Shown: positions 42,900 to 44,861 of the stretch, in pieces | Layout: each line of letters begins with the position of its first letter | Numbering within the stretch: the first letter of the stretch is position 1 | NCBI GenBank assembly: GCA_910576335.1 | Contig: CAJTIU010000036.1 | Span: forward strand, 1-44,861 | DNA: 44,861 bases | Direction: 5' to 3' | DNA from: Lachnospiraceae bacterium | GTDB lineage: Bacteria > Bacillota > Clostridia > Lachnospirales > Lachnospiraceae | Notes under the pieces: generated by a model | The model's input: only the letters and a program-made list of their open reading frames with translations | What the model was told of the DNA's origin: nothing | Database searches by the model: none | Made by a program: the position numbers and the translations under genes

Positions 42900-44726
42900 A
42901 TGGCTGATATAAAGACCAGAGATGCGGTCAATGGGACGATTAAGACCTTAGACAAAGCCGCCATAGCAGGCAGACGAATGAAATCTGCTTACGCAAAGAC
43001 AAAGGATAAGGCGGAGCAGGGATATTATGCAGAGGAAAATTCTCCCACGGAATATGCCGCCGACAAGGTTTCCCATGCTTCGGGGCGTATCAGGGACGAG
43101 GGCATCCACCAGTTTAATAAGCAGGGGCAGAAAAACGCCGAAGCCACAAAAGAAAATATCGGTAAGGCGAAAGATAAAATCGCCGATTTTAAGGCAAAGC
43201 GGGCGAAGAAAGCCGCAGAGCAGAAAACAATGCGGAACAAGGCAGGACAAAACGCCATGCGTACAATGGGACAGGACGGCTTGCAGGAGATACAAGGGAC
43301 TGCAAGCCGTCCCACTGTTTCTGCTACTTCTGCTACTCCTGCCAAGACCGAAACGCCCCAGACGGCGGCAAACTCACTGATAAAGACCAGACAGCAGGGA
43401 AAACGGACGATAAAGACGACCGCCAGAAATGCGGAAAAAAACGTCAAGACCACAGCCAAAGGCACGGTCAAGGCGACGGAAAAAGGCGTGAAAACCGCAA
43501 AGGCAACATCCAAAACGGCGATTAAGACCACCGAGCAGACCGCAAAGGCGGCACAGAAAACGGCGAAAGCATCCGCCAAAGCCGCCCAGAAAGCGGCACA
43601 GACGGCGAAAGCCACCGCAAAGGCGACAGCCGAAGCGACGAAAGCCACGGTCAAGGCGACCATTGCGGCAGTTAAGGCGATTATCGCAGGGACTAAGGCG
43701 TTGGTTTCCGCCCTTATCGCAGGCGGTTGGATTGCCGTTGTGATAATCCTTATCGTCGTCCTGCTTGGATGTGCGGTTTCCCTGTTTGGCGGCGGCAGCG
43801 ACAGCACATCCTATACCCCTGTCAGTGCGGAGGTCGAAGCCTACACGCCGCTGATACAGAAGTATGCAAAGCAGTACGGCATCCCCGAATATGTGGAACT
43901 GATAAAGGCGGTGATGATGCAGGAATCTGGCGGAAAGGGTAGCGACCCGATGCAGGCGGCGGAGGGGAGCTTCAACAAGAAATACCCCCATGAGCCGAAC
44001 GGCATCAAAGACCCCGAATATTCCATCGAGTGCGGTGTGCAGGAACTAAAAGCTGCCCTTGTATCAGCCGAGGTGGAAAGCCCGATTGACATGGAGCGCA
44101 TCAAGCTCGCCCTGCAGGGCTACAACTTTGGGAACGGGTATATCTCATGGGCAAAGACCAACTACGGCGGCTATTCCTATGCAAATGCGGTGGAGTTTTC
44201 TGCTATGCAGGCACAGCGGCTCGGTTGGGAGAAATACGGCGACACGCAGTACCCCGCCCATGTACTGCGCTACTACCCATACGGGCGGGCGTTCACAAGC
44301 GGCGGCAATCAAGCCATTGTGGAAGTTGCTTTGACGCAGCTCGGCAACGAGGGCGGTCAGCCTTATTGGAGCTGGTACGGCTTTGACGGACGTGTGGAAT
44401 GGTGCGCCTGCTTCGCATCGTGGTGTGCCGACCAGTGCGGCTATCTGGAAAGCGGCATCATCCCGAAATTCTCCCTCTGCTCGGACGGCGTGAACTGGTT
44501 TAAGGGCAAAGGGCAATGGCAGGACAAGAACTATGAGCCGCAGGCAGGCGACCTTATTTTCTTTGATTGGGGGAGCGACGGCTCAATCGACCATGTGGGC
44601 ATTGTAGAGAAATGTGAAGACGGGACAGTCTACACCGTGGAGGGCAACTCTGGGGATGCCTGTAAGCAGCAGAGCTATCCAGTCGGGAGCAGTTCAATCT
44701 ATGGGTACGGATGCTTATGTGACTAA
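42900..44726 (+). CDS. Lysozyme-like/NlpC-CHAP wall hydrolase, last codons replaced
   Basis: 608 residues, ATG after AAAGGAGGTCGGATTTT. A Lys/Ala/Thr-rich helical cytoplasmic region (about 1-255, with TAKATAKATAEATKAT-like repeats), one membrane helix (ALIAGGWIAVVIILIVVLLG), then an extracellular lysozyme-like domain (LIKAVMMQESGGKGSDPMQA, catalytic Glu) and an NlpC/P60-CHAP domain (VEWCACFASWCADQ with catalytic Cys; IDHVGIVEKCEDG with His). It opens the cell wall for the mating channel. The end, GYGCLCD, is encoded partly by the foreign palindrome at 44715; family members usually end a few residues further on. Catalytic parts are intact. Confidence 0.9.
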   Translation: MADIKTRDAVNGTIKTLDKAAIAGRRMKSAYAKTKDKAEQGYYAEENSPTEYAADKVSHASGRIRDEGIHQFNKQGQKNAEATKENIGKAKDKIADFKAKRAKKAAEQKTMRNKAGQNAMRTMGQDGLQEIQGTASRPTVSATSATPAKTETPQTAANSLIKTRQQGKRTIKTTARNAEKNVKTTAKGTVKATEKGVKTAKATSKTAIKTTEQTAKAAQKTAKASAKAAQKAAQTAKATAKATAEATKATVKATIAAVKAIIAGTKALVSALIAGGWIAVVIILIVVLLGCAVSLFGGGSDSTSYTPVSAEVEAYTPLIQKYAKQYGIPEYVELIKAVMMQESGGKGSDPMQAAEGSFNKKYPHEPNGIKDPEYSIECGVQELKAALVSAEVESPIDMERIKLALQGYNFGNGYISWAKTNYGGYSYANAVEFSAMQAQRLGWEKYGDTQYPAHVLRYYPYGRAFTSGGNQAIVEVALTQLGNEGGQPYWSWYGFDGRVEWCACFASWCADQCGYLESGIIPKFSLCSDGVNWFKGKGQWQDKNYEPQAGDLIFFDWGSDGSIDHVGIVEKCEDGTVYTVEGNSGDACKQQSYPVGSSSIYGYGCLCD

Positions 44727-44767
44727 TCACATAAGCATCCTTATGTAGAGAAAGCACTTATGTAAAG
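44709..44767 (+). repeat. Right terminal repeat of a foreign element, fused to the hydrolase gene
   Basis: Same layout as the left end at 121-179. GGATGCTTATGTGA (44709-44722), CTAA, TCACATAAGCATCC (44727-44740) is a perfect 14-base inverted repeat; the hydrolase stop codon TAA lies in its centre. Then TTATG (44741), twelve bases, TTATGTAAAG (44758-44767). An inverted copy of that ten-base unit is at 44824-44833. The outer six bases GGATGC are hydrolase sequence, and GCATCC is their mirror image on the element side. Confidence 0.6.
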
Positions 44768-44769
44768 AG

Positions 44770-44812
44770 AATGGGTAAATCTTTCATAATACCGAGAGAT
44801 TTACCCATTTTT
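44770..44812. terminator. Strong intrinsic terminator in the right foreign end
   Basis: AATGGGTAAATCT (44770-44782) pairs perfectly with AGATTTACCCATT (44797-44809), followed by a T run. It can stop the hydrolase transcript and, with the A-rich side, possibly one from the right. The remaining bases 44813-44861 hold one TTATGTAAAG copy in inverted orientation and nothing else recognised. Confidence 0.8.
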
Positions 44813-44861
44813 ATATATCAAAACTTTACATAACACATAGGCAGTTCATCTCCTGACGATA

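Larger units (their letters stand above)
174..44714. mobile_element. Tn1549/CTn-like integrative conjugative element, both ends missing
   Basis: Contiguous, mostly overlapping plus-strand genes for partition (parA/parB), a surface adhesin, a giant helicase, relaxase plus MobC, coupling protein, Maff2, VirB6-like, PrgI, VirB4, sortase B and an NlpC/CHAP hydrolase are the conserved core of this ICE family. Integrase, excisionase, replication initiator and the genes that usually follow the hydrolase (DUF4315, DUF4366, topoisomerase) are absent from the window. The core is cut inside parA on the left and at the last codons of the hydrolase on the right by related foreign ends. Confidence 0.85.

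Noticed and set aside
43025-43807. Long minus-strand frame opposite the wall hydrolase
   Set aside because: It mirrors the repetitive Lys/Ala/Thr coding region, has an implausible Ala/Val/Phe composition and no ribosome site; a shadow frame.

Overview
The window is the central part of a Tn1549/CTn-type integrative conjugative element (ICE) from a Bacillota host, most likely a gut Clostridia/Lachnospiraceae lineage. This is inferred from the gene families (Maff2, PrgI, DUF3848, DUF3789, DUF6075, PcfB, MobC plus a MOBP-type relaxase, NlpC/CHAP hydrolase, SNF2/methyltransferase helicase), strong AAGGAGG ribosome binding sites, and mid-GC ICE genes interrupted by AT-rich cargo. All genes that can be supported inside the ICE run on the + strand.

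Layout. 1-175: end of a foreign element that removes the start of parA; a minus-strand gene begins at base 13 and leaves the window. 175-1858: 5'-truncated parA, then parB. 2080-6228: a large thioester/SpaA-repeat surface adhesin with a sortase motif. 6234-9760: a run of small, overlapping, poorly known ICE genes. 9775-28124: one giant methyltransferase/SNF2 helicase gene, split at its helicase motif VI by a second mobile element. 28203-31387: small ICE genes, a Toprim primase-like gene and one AT-rich orphan membrane protein. 31441-35354: oriT-like DNA, mobC, relaxase, PcfB and accessory genes. 35341-44726: the mating channel (VirD4, Maff2, VirB6-like, PrgI, VirB4), a class B sortase and a cell-wall hydrolase. 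44715-44861: a second foreign end with the same 59-bp architecture as the left one; it replaces the last codons of the hydrolase.

The nested element (about 10.2 kb, 16963-27184) is an integrative mobilizable element with a large serine recombinase. Its boundaries can be read to the base: joining the flanks at a shared GA dinucleotide restores helicase motif VI in frame. It carries tnpV, a GntR-family regulator, a chloramphenicol-acetyltransferase-like enzyme, a methyltransferase, a cysteine-rich KTR protein, two sigma-region-4-like proteins, a RecA-like replication ATPase, an oriT closely resembling the MobV type, a MobV relaxase, ParB, a YdbC/PC4 ssDNA-binding protein and the recombinase.

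How it fits together. The ICE should be transferable through VirD4/VirB4/VirB6/PrgI with relaxase and MobC at its oriT. The adhesin and sortase B could add cell-cell contact, and the NlpC/CHAP enzyme opens the wall. The nested element can in principle be mobilised by the ICE machinery, but it currently breaks the ICE helicase and must excise to restore it. parA and the hydrolase gene are both cut at the window ends, so the ICE looks damaged or rearranged. The most notable observations are a complete tnpV gene written in another frame inside the helicase gene, the recombinase stop codon supplied only after circularisation, and the palindromic 59-bp ends at both borders.
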